A DNA stretch of 64,000 nucleotides from a bacterium. Lineage in GTDB: Bacteria; Bdellovibrionota_C; UBA2361; SZUA-149; JAEUWB01. The stretch lies in the NCBI GenBank assembly GCA_016786595.1, contig JAEUWB010000011.1, positions 1 to 64,000 of the forward strand. The letters are read 5' to 3'. Position numbers and translations under genes: made by a program. Of the stretch, positions 35,000-43,493 are shown in pieces. Positions within the stretch are counted from its first letter, which is position 1; each line of letters begins with the position of its first letter. The notes beneath the pieces were generated by a model. That model ran no database searches. It was given only the letters and a program-made list of their open reading frames with translations, and was not told the DNA's origin.

Positions 35000-36391
35000 T
35001 TACTGAATTGTAGAGTTGCTTCCACCGCTTCCTGGAATAACATCCCCGGCAGCAACTTGAAGTTTAATTTTACTAATTTGTTCGTCGATTCTAACGCGCA
35101 GTAGTCTTCGTTTGGCGTTTTGCAGTTCACGGATTGATTGCAGCACTTCTAGGTTTGTAACAACTCCAAGGCTGTAGTCGGCCTTCTGTGCCGTATAGTC
35201 TTTCTCAATTGCATCTACTAGTTCATTTAAACGCAGGTGTTCTTGAAATAGCGCCTCGTAGTTTGCGTAGGCAATGCGAATCTCACTTTCAGCTTTACGC
35301 TTAAGCTCTTCGCTTCTTAACTGCTCGCTGCGCAGAGTTGCTTGCTTCTGCGCAATCCGCGCGTCAATCCGGCCCGATTCAAATACCGGGACATCGAGTT
35401 GCAGCATTAAATCTGCGGATCTGTCCGTGTCGGGGGATTCAATTGGATAGTAATTACCTTGCAGTGATAAGCTGGGCCATTTTTCACGTTCGGTTGCCTT
35501 GAGTTGATGGGCAAGCGCGGCTTGATTTTGACTGGCAGCGAGAATGTCGAGACGATTGATCCCAAGTTCAAGATAGTTATTCAGTGGCTCGGGTCTTAGA
35601 TTTGGAATATTAGCTTCCAGCTTGAGATCCTCAAGACGAATTCCCGAGAGATAGACGAGCATTTCCTTAGAAGCCTGCAGCAGGCCTTTAATTTGGCTTT
35701 TTGTGGTCTGATTGTCGGCAATATCTGCTTGGGCCGAATACTTGGCACCTTCTCGTTCTTTGCCAAGCTTAACAAATTCTTCGATTTCCTGGATGCGTTT
35801 TTCGAGTACTGCTTGGGTTAGATCGAGCTCGACTAGATCTTTTTGATAAAGGACTATTTGGTAGTAGAGCTTGGCAACTTCCTCGAAAAGTAATTCTTTA
35901 GCACGCATTGTCAGCAGTTTACGTGATTCGATTTCGGCCTGTGCTGCATCGGCAAGATAAAAATCTCTAAAGCCGGAAAAGAGTGGTTGAGTGATGTTTA
36001 ACGCACCTTGTAAACGGTCTTTGCGCGTGCCTGAAAATCCAGAATTTGACCCTTGGCCAAAATCAGAATTGCCTGAGGAATTTGTTGAGCTATCGTTACG
36101 TAAGCGCTCAGTGAGGATAAAATGTATTTTGGGGTAGATTGCAGCGACTGCTTCTTGGTAGCGCGCTTCAGCGAAACGAATGCCGGCCTCGTCAATTTTT
36201 AAGGATTCACTTTGTGCAAGTGTTGCTCGATAAATTTGGTCGAGAGTAAATGGGCTTGATTCTGTGAAAGTTTGCTTGGGCTCTTTCCTGGCTTTTGCAG
36301 GTGGCAAGGACTGATCGGCTGCAAACGTTACTCCTGCAGTTGTTAAAATAAAGATCACAGTAATGACGTATAACTTATGCAAAATGCTCAT
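35000..36391 (-). CDS. TolC family outer-membrane efflux protein
   Basis: A 463-residue protein with a signal peptide (about 1-24, TFAADQ). Two similar halves contain long coiled-coil helices (about 60-240 and 275-440) with heptad Leu/Ala patterns (ELKRKAESEIRIAYANYEAL and ELDLTQAVLEKRIQEIEEF), as in TolC/OprM channels. It ends in a Gly/Ser-rich tail. It lies just before an RND pump gene on the same strand, so the two probably form an export pair. Confidence 0.9.
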   Translation of the reverse strand: MSILHKLYVITVIFILTTAGVTFAADQSLPPAKARKEPKQTFTESSPFTLDQIYRATLAQSESLKIDEAGIRFAEARYQEAVAAIYPKIHFILTERLRNDSSTNSSGNSDFGQGSNSGFSGTRKDRLQGALNITQPLFSGFRDFYLADAAQAEIESRKLLTMRAKELLFEEVAKLYYQIVLYQKDLVELDLTQAVLEKRIQEIEEFVKLGKEREGAKYSAQADIADNQTTKSQIKGLLQASKEMLVYLSGIRLEDLKLEANIPNLRPEPLNNYLELGINRLDILAASQNQAALAHQLKATEREKWPSLSLQGNYYPIESPDTDRSADLMLQLDVPVFESGRIDARIAQKQATLRSEQLRSEELKRKAESEIRIAYANYEALFQEHLRLNELVDAIEKDYTAQKADYSLGVVTNLEVLQSIRELQNAKRRLLRVRIDEQISKIKLQVAAGDVIPGSGGSNSTIQ

Positions 36392-36544
36392 TGAAATTCC
36401 AAAAGATGTGCTGCGATAAATGTTTGAGAGTTAAGCACAAACATACGGGGCTAGGCAAAGCAGAGTTAAAAACTAAGAAGATTCAAGTTGCTATTTTATT
36501 AAGTCAAGAGATGATCACAACGAAGTGTAGTAGTAAACTATAAT

Positions 36545-36720
36545 CGAATGGATCTCGAGATAATTCCTGCTGGCCGCTCCGAGTGCTCTTGCTGAAAATT
36601 TTTCTCGGTCGTACTCGGCCAAGCCAACCTTCGTGATTAGCTGAACGAACTGAGGCTGGCCTGCGTAGGCCCTCGAAAAACTTCCACCAAGCTCCACTCT
36701 GCGCTTGATCGAAAACAGAA
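36545..36720. repeat. Inverted-repeat-rich spacer, likely interspersed repeat remnant
   Basis: CGAATGGATCTCGA at 36545-36558 recurs near 45579. GGCCGCTCCGAGT faces ACTCGGCC, and GGCCTGCGTAGGCC is a near-perfect palindrome. No credible protein frame is present. The 36392-36918 gap holds only this and the hairpin at 36865-36910. Confidence 0.5.
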
Positions 36721-36864
36721 ATACTCAATAACGCTCATTAAAACAGCTAGTGCGAACTCACACTGCTGGTTGCTTTAAAACCAGACTGTAGGGAGCTAAG
36801 GTTAGTCCTTGAAAGGTTCACGCGTGACAATTGAAGTGTGGAGGTAAAGGGGGCGAGAATAAGG

Positions 36865-36910
36865 GGGGTGACGGTGAAAGGCGCTAACCTGTATCAAAAA
36901 CCGTCACCCC
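36865..36910. terminator. Stem-loop downstream of the 36919-37407 gene
   Basis: GGGGTGACGG (36865-36874) and CCGTCACCCC (36901-36910) form a perfect 10-bp GC-rich stem with a 26-base loop. It lies just after the stop of the minus-strand gene. No clear T-run follows. Confidence 0.5.
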
Positions 36911-36918
36911 GCAGTGGG

Positions 36919-37407
36919 TCATGTGCCATATCCTTGCATGAAAGCTGGGATTTTTGCTAACTCGGCTGCTTCGAAATAGCGCTCGAATTGAGCCCAATCG
37001 AGATCCAGCATTTCTCCGCGCCGGATGTCTAGCCAAGGTAGCGTGACTCGAGCGCGAATATCATTCGGATCCTGAGCGAGTTTGGCAAGAGCAAGTAGTG
37101 GAGCACTGTTCTCTTCGGAATATTCAGCATCAAGCCGGTGTTCGTTGAGCAGCACCCTCGATCGCCCATCGTGAAAAAGCTCGATCACAAGTGTCGGTGT
37201 TGTGCCTTGATCAAATGCAGGGTAAATAGCAATTCTTGCCTCTTCCCCATTTCGACCAGTCAGATACCCCAACTCGCCTTTAAGGCGTTGATGATCTACT
37301 TCCCAGATGGGATCGCCAGTGTTTTCTGGCTCTTGAAGCCTAAGCCAACGCATCAGAATATGATACGCCGAGCACATGGCTTCAATTTCACGTTCTCTAT
37401 TTTCCAT
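36919..37407 (-). CDS. Uncharacterised soluble protein
   Basis: A 162-residue protein with GAGG 5 bases before the ATG. It has no signal peptide or membrane segment. Visible pieces are EVDHQRLKGELGYLTGRNGEEARIAI, TPTLVIELFHDGRSRVLLNEHRLD and a final DLDWAQFERYFEAAELAKIP, a mix of strands and amphipathic helices. No family is recognised. Codons are more GC-rich than those of neighbouring genes, and strong hairpins flank it on both sides (36865-36910 and 37425-37489), as if it were a self-contained unit. Confidence 0.6.
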   Translation of the reverse strand: MENREREIEAMCSAYHILMRWLRLQEPENTGDPIWEVDHQRLKGELGYLTGRNGEEARIAIYPAFDQGTTPTLVIELFHDGRSRVLLNEHRLDAEYSEENSAPLLALAKLAQDPNDIRARVTLPWLDIRRGEMLDLDWAQFERYFEAAELAKIPAFMQGYGT

Positions 37408-37424
37408 GGTTACCTCGTCCCTGA

Positions 37425-37489
37425 ATCAGGGGGATTTTTGACAAGCAGGTAATTACAAGCAGGAATGCTTGCCAAAAATCTCCCTGGAT
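37425..37489. repeat. Strong inverted repeat before the 36919-37407 gene
   Basis: ATCAGGGGGATTTTTG then ACAAGCA (37425-37447) faces TGCTTGCCAAAAATC then TCCCTGGAT (37466-37489), with one bulge, one mismatch and a G-U pair. The 18-base loop is GGTAATTACAAGCAGGAA. On the minus strand it lies 17 bases before the start codon, so it could sit in the leader of that gene. The rest of the 37408-37737 gap shows nothing else that I can name. Confidence 0.65.
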
Positions 37490-37737
37490 TGGATCGGGCT
37501 AGCTGAGATTAACTCTTGAAAAAACCGTAAAAGTTTCACCGTCGCCCCGCAAAGCTTTAGTCAGCTTAGCAAAGCGACAAATAGAATCTTCCCCCGATGA
37601 AAATTAGAAAGAACAGGCCTTCCTTGGACTTATTCTCACTAGTTATGCTGCGCTATTCAACGTTTATTACATTTAAACTTGCAATTAATTGATAATATTC
37701 GTTAATACATCTCTAGAATAGGTATTCGGTTTAGATC

Positions 37738-38787
37738 ATGGATCAGTCAGAGCTCGTCATGGAACGTAAAGAATATAAAGTCGCAGTCGTCGGTGCCACT
37801 GGCGCAGTCGGCCGAGAAATGGTTTCGATTTTACAAGAACGCGATTTCCCTGTCGCAGAATTACGATTATTAGCAAGTCCAAAGTCACTCGGAGAGGGCG
37901 TCGAATTTAAAGGCAAAGATATCCCGGTGCAAACAATCGGCTATGATACTTTCGATGGCATCGAGATTGTGCTCTTAGCCGCAGGCAGTACGGTCAGTAA
38001 AGAGGTTGCTCCAAAAGCGTGTGAACGTGGCGCCTTGGTGATTGATAACTCCAGCGCTTTTCGGCGCATGCCAGAAATTCCACTCACTGTGCCTGAAGTT
38101 AATGAAAAGACGTTGCATGAGCTTTGCGCTAAGCGTAAAGGCGCAAAAGGACTACTTGTTGCTAATCCAAATTGTTCAACGATTCAATTGGTTGTTGCAC
38201 TAAATCCGCTCAAGCAAGCCTATGGTCTTAATCGCGTCATCGTTTCGAGCTATCAATCCGTGTCTGGTGCAGGCCAAAAGGGCATTCGCGAATTAAGCGA
38301 ACAATCCAGAAGCCTTTTTTCTATGCAAGAAATGGGCGCCCCGGAAATTTTCCCTGCGCCAATCGCATTTAATTGCATTCCGCAAATTGGATCTTTCGAT
38401 CAAACAGGCTACTCGGAAGAAGAAGATAAAATCATGTTTGAAACAAAAAAAATCCTCGAAGATCAAACATTAGCCGTTGCGGCGACAGCAGTACGCGTGC
38501 CTGTATTTCATACGCACTCGGAGTCTGTTTACGTTGAGTTAAAGAAAGACGTGCCGCTGGCAGAGATTATCGAAATGCTGCGTAAGGCCCAAGGAATTGT
38601 TCTTGACGAGAGTCAATATCCAATGCCGCGTGATGTTGCGGGAGCGGATGCCGTCTACGTAGGCCGTGTGCGTAAAGACCCGTCGAATCCACTTGGCGTG
38701 CATTTTTGGGTTGTTGCTGATAATTTACGTAAAGGTGCGGCACTGAATGCCGTGCAAATCGCAGAAAGCGCTCTTAAATATTTGTAA
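37738..38787 (+). CDS. asd: Aspartate-semialdehyde dehydrogenase
   Basis: A 349-residue enzyme that makes aspartate semialdehyde from aspartyl phosphate, for lysine, threonine, methionine and diaminopimelate synthesis. VAVVGATGAVGREM binds NADP, the catalytic Cys146 is in NPNCSTIQ, and SYQSVSGAGQKGI and HFWVVADNLRKGAALNAVQIAE complete the family pattern. The ATG at 37738 and a second in-frame ATG at 37759 are both possible; neither has a strong ribosome binding site. It appears to be a single gene. Confidence 0.95.
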   Translation: MDQSELVMERKEYKVAVVGATGAVGREMVSILQERDFPVAELRLLASPKSLGEGVEFKGKDIPVQTIGYDTFDGIEIVLLAAGSTVSKEVAPKACERGALVIDNSSAFRRMPEIPLTVPEVNEKTLHELCAKRKGAKGLLVANPNCSTIQLVVALNPLKQAYGLNRVIVSSYQSVSGAGQKGIRELSEQSRSLFSMQEMGAPEIFPAPIAFNCIPQIGSFDQTGYSEEEDKIMFETKKILEDQTLAVAATAVRVPVFHTHSESVYVELKKDVPLAEIIEMLRKAQGIVLDESQYPMPRDVAGADAVYVGRVRKDPSNPLGVHFWVVADNLRKGAALNAVQIAESALKYL

Positions 38788-38815
38788 TTTAACTTTAAAG
38801 CTAGGTCTGACGGGA

Positions 38816-39055
38816 TTAGAATTCCTCTTCTTCAGGTGCGTCTAGCAAAAAGCCCATCCCGAGTGCGCCTAGAAAAAGCATCCAGCTAATACTTAAGCAA
38901 ACTGTAATCTGCATCGGATCGAGCTTAGGCATAAAGCAATTTCCAAGAGCAAAAATTGCACCTAGGCTATAAAGAACAATTAGTTGCTCAAGTGATGGGA
39001 ATAGCCCAGCATCGATCTGTGAATTGGTGTGTAATTTTTGTTGTTCTCTAGCCAT
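38816..39055 (-). CDS. Small membrane protein of unknown function
   Basis: A 79-residue protein with two hydrophobic segments (about 25-43 and 49-70) and an acidic end (DAPEEEEF). It has no recognised family and lies between asd and truA on the opposite strand. Coding potential is supported by frame, hydrophobic pattern and a purine-rich stretch upstream (GAGGAAGG). Confidence 0.5.
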   Translation of the reverse strand: MAREQQKLHTNSQIDAGLFPSLEQLIVLYSLGAIFALGNCFMPKLDPMQITVCLSISWMLFLGALGMGFLLDAPEEEEF

Positions 39056-39213
39056 ATGCTTATTAAAACCTTCCTCTAACCCTTAGTTTCGGCACGATCT
39101 GGAATTTTCTTGAGGAATCAGTACCAGTTATCTGTATATGTGATGTTTTGGAGGGATTTTGTGCTTCAAGAAAGTATAGAATATGTGTTCTAGGGAGGTC
39201 TTAGATTTTAGTT

Positions 39214-40008
39214 ATGAAGTGTAAAATTGTGCTGGAATACGATGGTTCGAAGTTCTCTGGCTGGCAATTTCAGCCTGGGGAGCGCACCGTACAAGGTGAG
39301 CTAGAAAGTGCTCTACTTGTGATTGCTAAGGCTTTAGCGAAAAAACGCGGCGAGATTTTTGAGCAAAAAATCAATGTCCAAGGCAGCGGACGGACAGATT
39401 CCGGGGTTCATGCGCTGGCCCAGGTTGCAAGCTTTACCTGGCCCGATTTCTTGTCGCAAGATTTGCTGCAATTTGAACGATCGCTTGATGCGATTACGCC
39501 CAGAGAAATTGCAATCAAAAGCCTTGAGCAGGTAGCAGATGATTTTGATGCCCGCTTTGCTCCGCATATTAAAGCCTATCGTTACACTTATTTGCTACGT
39601 AATGGCTCAACTGGGTTTTACGAAAATCGTGCTTGGTTAGTGAGAAATCAGCTCAAGATTGCTAAAATGTGTCACGCGGCAAGATTGTTTACGGGCAAGC
39701 ATGACTTTAGGTCTTTTCGTGCGCTTGATTGTTCATCGCAAACAACAGAACGCACAATTCTTCGTAGCGAATGTTTCCGCTTGAGCGCTGAGGAGCTAGT
39801 TTACGAAGTCGAAGGAAAAGGTTTCTTGAAGCATATGGTGCGGACCATTGCTGGCGCTTTGCTTGCAGTCGGCAAGGGCGACTTAGACGAAGGTGATTTA
39901 CAGGCAATGCTTGACGGTGCACCGCGTCGCCAGATTATTCAAACTGCTCCTGCCCATGGACTCTGCATGCAGTGGGTGAAGTATGGGCGCGATCCGCATG
40001 AGAAATAG
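39214..40008 (+). CDS. truA: tRNA pseudouridine synthase A
   Basis: A 264-residue TruA that modifies positions 38-40 of the tRNA anticodon stem. Catalytic Asp62 is in GSGRTDSGVHA; YDGSKFSGWQFQPGERTVQG opens the protein; FTGKHDFRSFRA and GKGFLKHMVRTIAG are conserved. Length is normal. It appears to be a single gene with a palindromic repeat just downstream. Confidence 0.96.
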   Translation: MKCKIVLEYDGSKFSGWQFQPGERTVQGELESALLVIAKALAKKRGEIFEQKINVQGSGRTDSGVHALAQVASFTWPDFLSQDLLQFERSLDAITPREIAIKSLEQVADDFDARFAPHIKAYRYTYLLRNGSTGFYENRAWLVRNQLKIAKMCHAARLFTGKHDFRSFRALDCSSQTTERTILRSECFRLSAEELVYEVEGKGFLKHMVRTIAGALLAVGKGDLDEGDLQAMLDGAPRRQIIQTAPAHGLCMQWVKYGRDPHEK

Positions 40009-40045
40009 TAAAACTCTTGTTCAAGCGATCCTGTAATCGCATAGC

Positions 40046-40080
40046 AGCTTAGGCTTGAACTTGAACTTGAACTTTTTCTT
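40046..40080. repeat. GGCTTGAACTT repeat, partial copy 4
   Basis: GCTTAGGCTTGAACTTGAAC starts at 40046 and is followed by a pyrimidine-rich run (CTTTTTCTTATCTTC). The full right arm is missing. GTTCAAGC at 40018-40025 could pair with GCTTGAAC in the other direction. It follows truA. Confidence 0.5.
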
Positions 40081-40112
40081 ATCTTCAGTCTTCTTTGCTC
40101 CGTGTCCAGTCC

Positions 40113-40159
40113 TTAGAGCAATTCACTATTTTGCTACATAGAATCGCGAATTGCTCTAA
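40113..40159 (-). terminator. Perfect 12-bp stem-loop at the end of the PBP gene
   Basis: TTAGAGCAATTC (40113-40124) and GAATTGCTCTAA (40148-40159) pair perfectly and overlap the stop codon of the minus-strand PBP gene. No T-run follows on the minus strand, so it may be a stability hairpin. Confidence 0.5.
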
Positions 40160-42549
40160 TTCCCCAACAATCGGTCAAGCCAACTACGTCGATGCAGAGC
40201 TTGATTTGAACCAAAGTCGCCGTGATCGTCACCTTCGTAATCTCTGCCACCCCGTCCACCATGCAGGCGACACTCAGTAACCGGTTCTGTGCCTTCAACG
40301 AAAACCTCTGTGACGACACTTTCTTGCTCGCAATCTTCGGTTGCAAGCATTCCACTTTGACTATCAACCTCCTTAAAAGTCACTCCTGGTGGTGGAATAA
40401 ATCTGCCCTCCGGTTCAAGGCCTTTCACGCAGAGCATATATGAGGCCCAAATTGGCGCAGCTGCTTTTGCTCCGGTAAGTCGCAGTGGCGTGTTATCGTC
40501 AAAACCCAGCCAGACTACGGTCGCTAAATTTGGAGTAAAGCCAGCGAACCAAGCATCACGCAAATCATTTGTCGTTCCAGTTTTTCCTGCCGCGTCACCT
40601 TGGTAGCCCATGCTGCGGATTACGTCTCCTGTCCCTGAATTTACAGCATCTTGAAGAATCGTCGTGAGCACATATACAGCTGCAGGTGACGCCAACTGCG
40701 TTTCAGAAATTGCAGCTCGGTGAGAGAGTTGCTCGCCATCTGCAACAGCTAATACTGGTCTAAGTGTCACTGCTGTACCACCATTTGCTAGGGCTGCATA
40801 GGCATGAATCAGTCTGAGCGGGCTAATTTCTCCAGCACCAAGCGCCAGCGCTGGCACGCGTGGGAGATTTGTACCAAAACCAAAGGCAGCGGCAGTCTGC
40901 GCAATAGCATCAATGCCGATTTTCTGCGCCAAATAAATTGTTGGTAAATTTAAAGAATGCATTAAAGCAAACCGTAGCGTTACGTCGCCTCGGTACTTAT
41001 GGTCATAGTTTGCAGGAGACCAAGGGCCTGATCCGGGAATGTTAATTGTAGTCGGTTCGTCACTCAGGAGACTAGTCGTGCGCGCAACGCGGTATTGATT
41101 TAGCTTGCGGTCAAGTGCCGTTAAGTAAACAAAGGGTTTAAAAGTCGATCCCGGCTGACGTGATGCTAAATTGACGTGATCGAACTGATTTTTTGCGTAG
41201 TCTCGTCCACCGACCCAGGCACGGATTTCGCCAGTTTGGGGCACAACCGAAACAAGTGCCGCCTGCGCCGGAAGTTTGTGTTTGCCTAGATGTGGATAGG
41301 CTTTCTCAAGTTGGATTAAAGTACTACTCAACGCTTGCTCGGCACAGTTTTGATATTCACGGTCAAGCCCGGTGTAGATCTTCAACGGATTTTTTGTGTT
41401 TAAAATATCGCCTAAATAGTCACGCACTGATTTTTTGAGATAATCCAGAAAATATGGGGCCGGTGAGGCGAAATTGGTGTTTTTCGCAATCACGGTTTTC
41501 TGGCGCACGCTTTGGTCGTATTCGGATTTTGAAATTTTTTCTAATTCGAGCATTTTTTGTAGTACAAGATTGCGGCGCTGCACGGCGCGCTCAAGGTGAC
41601 GGCGCGGGGAATAGCGCGTTGGGCCTTTAACCAGGCCAGCCAAGAGTGCTGCTTCTGCCAAGCTTAATTCCGGTGCTTGCTTGTTGAAAAAGTAACGGCT
41701 TGCTTGCTGGAAGCCATGAATTGCAGTGTTGCCTTCTTGACCTAGGAAAACCTCGTTTAAGTAAAATTCAAGAATCTGATCTTTGCTAAATCCAAGCTCA
41801 ATCAGCACGGCAGAAATTGCCTCAAAAGGCTTACGTAGAACTCCTGGCCAGGAGTTAAAAAATAAGTTTTTTGCTAACTGCTGAGTTAAAGTCGAACCTC
41901 CTTGGACAAAGGCGCCGCGACGGATATTGGTAAAAATCGCCCGAGTAATGCCTATTGGGTCGATGCCAAAATGGTAATAGAAACGCTCATCTTCAATGCT
42001 TAAAATCGCACGGATTAAACTCTTGGGATAAGAACTTAGAGTTAATTGCGAGTTGATGCGACTTCCCTCAGAGCCAAGGATGCTTAATTGCTCCGGTTCC
42101 AGACTGACCTGAGAGAGATTGCGTTGGGCTTTGCGGTCATACAGGGTCTGAATACTGCCAGCGTTAATTGCGATATCAATTAGTTTGCTGGGGACATTTC
42201 CAGTATCGGCTGAAATGAATGAACGTAAATGAATACGGATTCCGTCTGGGGTCTCCTGATATTGTCCAGGTTGAAGCTCGAGTGTATTTAAGTCGACTTT
42301 TGAATACTGTAGGCGTGCTAGACGATCGAAGAGTTTAACCGCATTGACCTGTTGATCGAGGTGAAGCGGGAATGCACGACTTAAGATTAAGGAAGACTCT
42401 TCCAGATTGCGTTCGTGGATTTTATAAATCACCAGACGACGCATAAAAACCGAGCTGCCCCAGAGACAGAGCATAATCATGGCAGAGAGGGCCAAAAACC
42501 CTCGAAGCATGCGTTTTTTACGCGAACGTTTGCGCCTCTTCCTTGCCAT
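40156..42549 (-). CDS. Bifunctional class A penicillin-binding protein (PBP1B-like)
   Basis: A 797-residue enzyme that polymerises and crosslinks peptidoglycan. A Lys/Arg-rich start (MARKRRKRSRKKR) is followed by one membrane helix (about 16-36). The transglycosylase domain has Glu186 in SIEDERFYYHFGID, GGSTLTQQLAKNLFF and EFYLNEVFLGQ. The transpeptidase domain has Ser468 and Lys471 in RQPGSTFKPF, the SxN motif at Ser532 (HSLNLP) and AGKTGTTNDLRDAW as KTG. The extra domain between the helix and residue 170 fits the PBP1B (UB2H-containing) type. A 14-bp dyad lies upstream. Confidence 0.93.
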   Translation of the reverse strand: MARKRRKRSRKKRMLRGFLALSAMIMLCLWGSSVFMRRLVIYKIHERNLEESSLILSRAFPLHLDQQVNAVKLFDRLARLQYSKVDLNTLELQPGQYQETPDGIRIHLRSFISADTGNVPSKLIDIAINAGSIQTLYDRKAQRNLSQVSLEPEQLSILGSEGSRINSQLTLSSYPKSLIRAILSIEDERFYYHFGIDPIGITRAIFTNIRRGAFVQGGSTLTQQLAKNLFFNSWPGVLRKPFEAISAVLIELGFSKDQILEFYLNEVFLGQEGNTAIHGFQQASRYFFNKQAPELSLAEAALLAGLVKGPTRYSPRRHLERAVQRRNLVLQKMLELEKISKSEYDQSVRQKTVIAKNTNFASPAPYFLDYLKKSVRDYLGDILNTKNPLKIYTGLDREYQNCAEQALSSTLIQLEKAYPHLGKHKLPAQAALVSVVPQTGEIRAWVGGRDYAKNQFDHVNLASRQPGSTFKPFVYLTALDRKLNQYRVARTTSLLSDEPTTINIPGSGPWSPANYDHKYRGDVTLRFALMHSLNLPTIYLAQKIGIDAIAQTAAAFGFGTNLPRVPALALGAGEISPLRLIHAYAALANGGTAVTLRPVLAVADGEQLSHRAAISETQLASPAAVYVLTTILQDAVNSGTGDVIRSMGYQGDAAGKTGTTNDLRDAWFAGFTPNLATVVWLGFDDNTPLRLTGAKAAAPIWASYMLCVKGLEPEGRFIPPPGVTFKEVDSQSGMLATEDCEQESVVTEVFVEGTEPVTECRLHGGRGGRDYEGDDHGDFGSNQALHRRSWLDRLLGN

Positions 42550-42571
42550 TATTGCTTAAAATCCTTAATAG

Positions 42572-42602
42572 ACTTCTTTTGAATTTTTAATTCAAAAGAA
42601 GT
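42572..42602. promoter_or_regulatory. Perfect 14-bp dyad between the PBP and yebC genes
   Basis: ACTTCTTTTGAATT (42572-42585) and AATTCAAAAGAAGT (42589-42602) are exact inverse complements with a 3-base spacer, 23 bases upstream of the minus-strand PBP start. It could be an operator or a leader hairpin. No T-run makes a terminator obvious. Confidence 0.5.
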
Positions 42603-42771
42603 TTAATGAGTAAGGTCCGTGCAGGGACCAGAGATTGATTTATCAGTTACCCCTGAGGGACACAAATAGCAGTAACACGAAGAACCCATGGCGGGGAATT
42701 TCTAGCTGGATCAAGAGCTGAGTTTGCTGATATGCAACAAGAGATAAACGATCATTTAGTAGGGAAGTAAA

Positions 42772-43491
42772 ATGTCAGGTCATTCTAAGTGGAGCACAAT
42801 TAAGCGTAAGAAGGGTGCTGCCGATGCAAAACGCGGCAAGATTTTCACTAAAGTCATTCATGAAATTTCTGTCGCAGTGCGCGAGGGGAAAAGTGGCGAT
42901 GCGGCGAGTAACCCCCGGTTGCGACTGGCTTTAGATAAAGCCAAGGCTTGTAATCTCCCTGGCGACACAGTGGATCGTGCAATTAAGCGCGCCCTTGGTG
43001 GTGAGGGAGCAGAGCAAAAAGAAGAAGTAACCTATGAAGGTTATGGCCCGGGGGGTGTTGCTGTCTTGGTTGAGACGATTACCGAGAATCGCAATCGTAC
43101 AGTCGGCGAAGTGCGCCATGCTTTTACAAAATGTGGTGGTGCGCTTGGTGAGGCAGGTTGTGTGGGTTGGATGTTTAAAAAGAAAGGATTAATTGCGGTT
43201 AAAAAAGAAGCGATCGAGGAAGAGGCCTTATTGGAACTTGTCTTAGGAGCAGGTGCTGAGGATGTCAGCGACGCAGGCGAGCTTTGGGAGGTGATCTGCG
43301 AACAGCAAGATTTTATTAATGTGAAAACGGCAATTGATGCCGGTAAACTTAGCCCTGAACTTGCTGAAGTGACGATGATTCCGGCCACGCGCGTTGCGTT
43401 AGAAGGTAAAAATGCAGAGCAGATGGAAAGATTGATAGAAATGCTTGATGAGTTGGACGATGTGATGAACGTTTCAACTAATGCCGAGTAG
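42772..43491 (+). CDS. YebC/PmpR family protein
   Basis: A 239-residue protein with the diagnostic start SGHSKWSTIKRKKGAADAKRG and EGYGPGGVAVLVETITENRNRT in the middle. YebC-type proteins were first described as transcription regulators and are now linked to ribosome function at polyproline stretches. Length is normal. GGGAAG lies 4-5 bases before the ATG. It precedes ruvA by 2 bases, so yebC and ruvA are one unit; ruvC, often between them, is absent. Confidence 0.93.
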   Translation: MSGHSKWSTIKRKKGAADAKRGKIFTKVIHEISVAVREGKSGDAASNPRLRLALDKAKACNLPGDTVDRAIKRALGGEGAEQKEEVTYEGYGPGGVAVLVETITENRNRTVGEVRHAFTKCGGALGEAGCVGWMFKKKGLIAVKKEAIEEEALLELVLGAGAEDVSDAGELWEVICEQQDFINVKTAIDAGKLSPELAEVTMIPATRVALEGKNAEQMERLIEMLDELDDVMNVSTNAE

Positions 43492-43493
43492 TT

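Noticed and set aside
36504-36728. Two minus-strand frames in the tolC downstream gap
   Set aside because: They overlap an interspersed repeat with palindromes and show no protein features.
42610-42765. Possible structured RNA between the PBP and yebC genes
   Set aside because: A small hairpin (GGTCC...GGACC) is present, but no known RNA family could be recognised.
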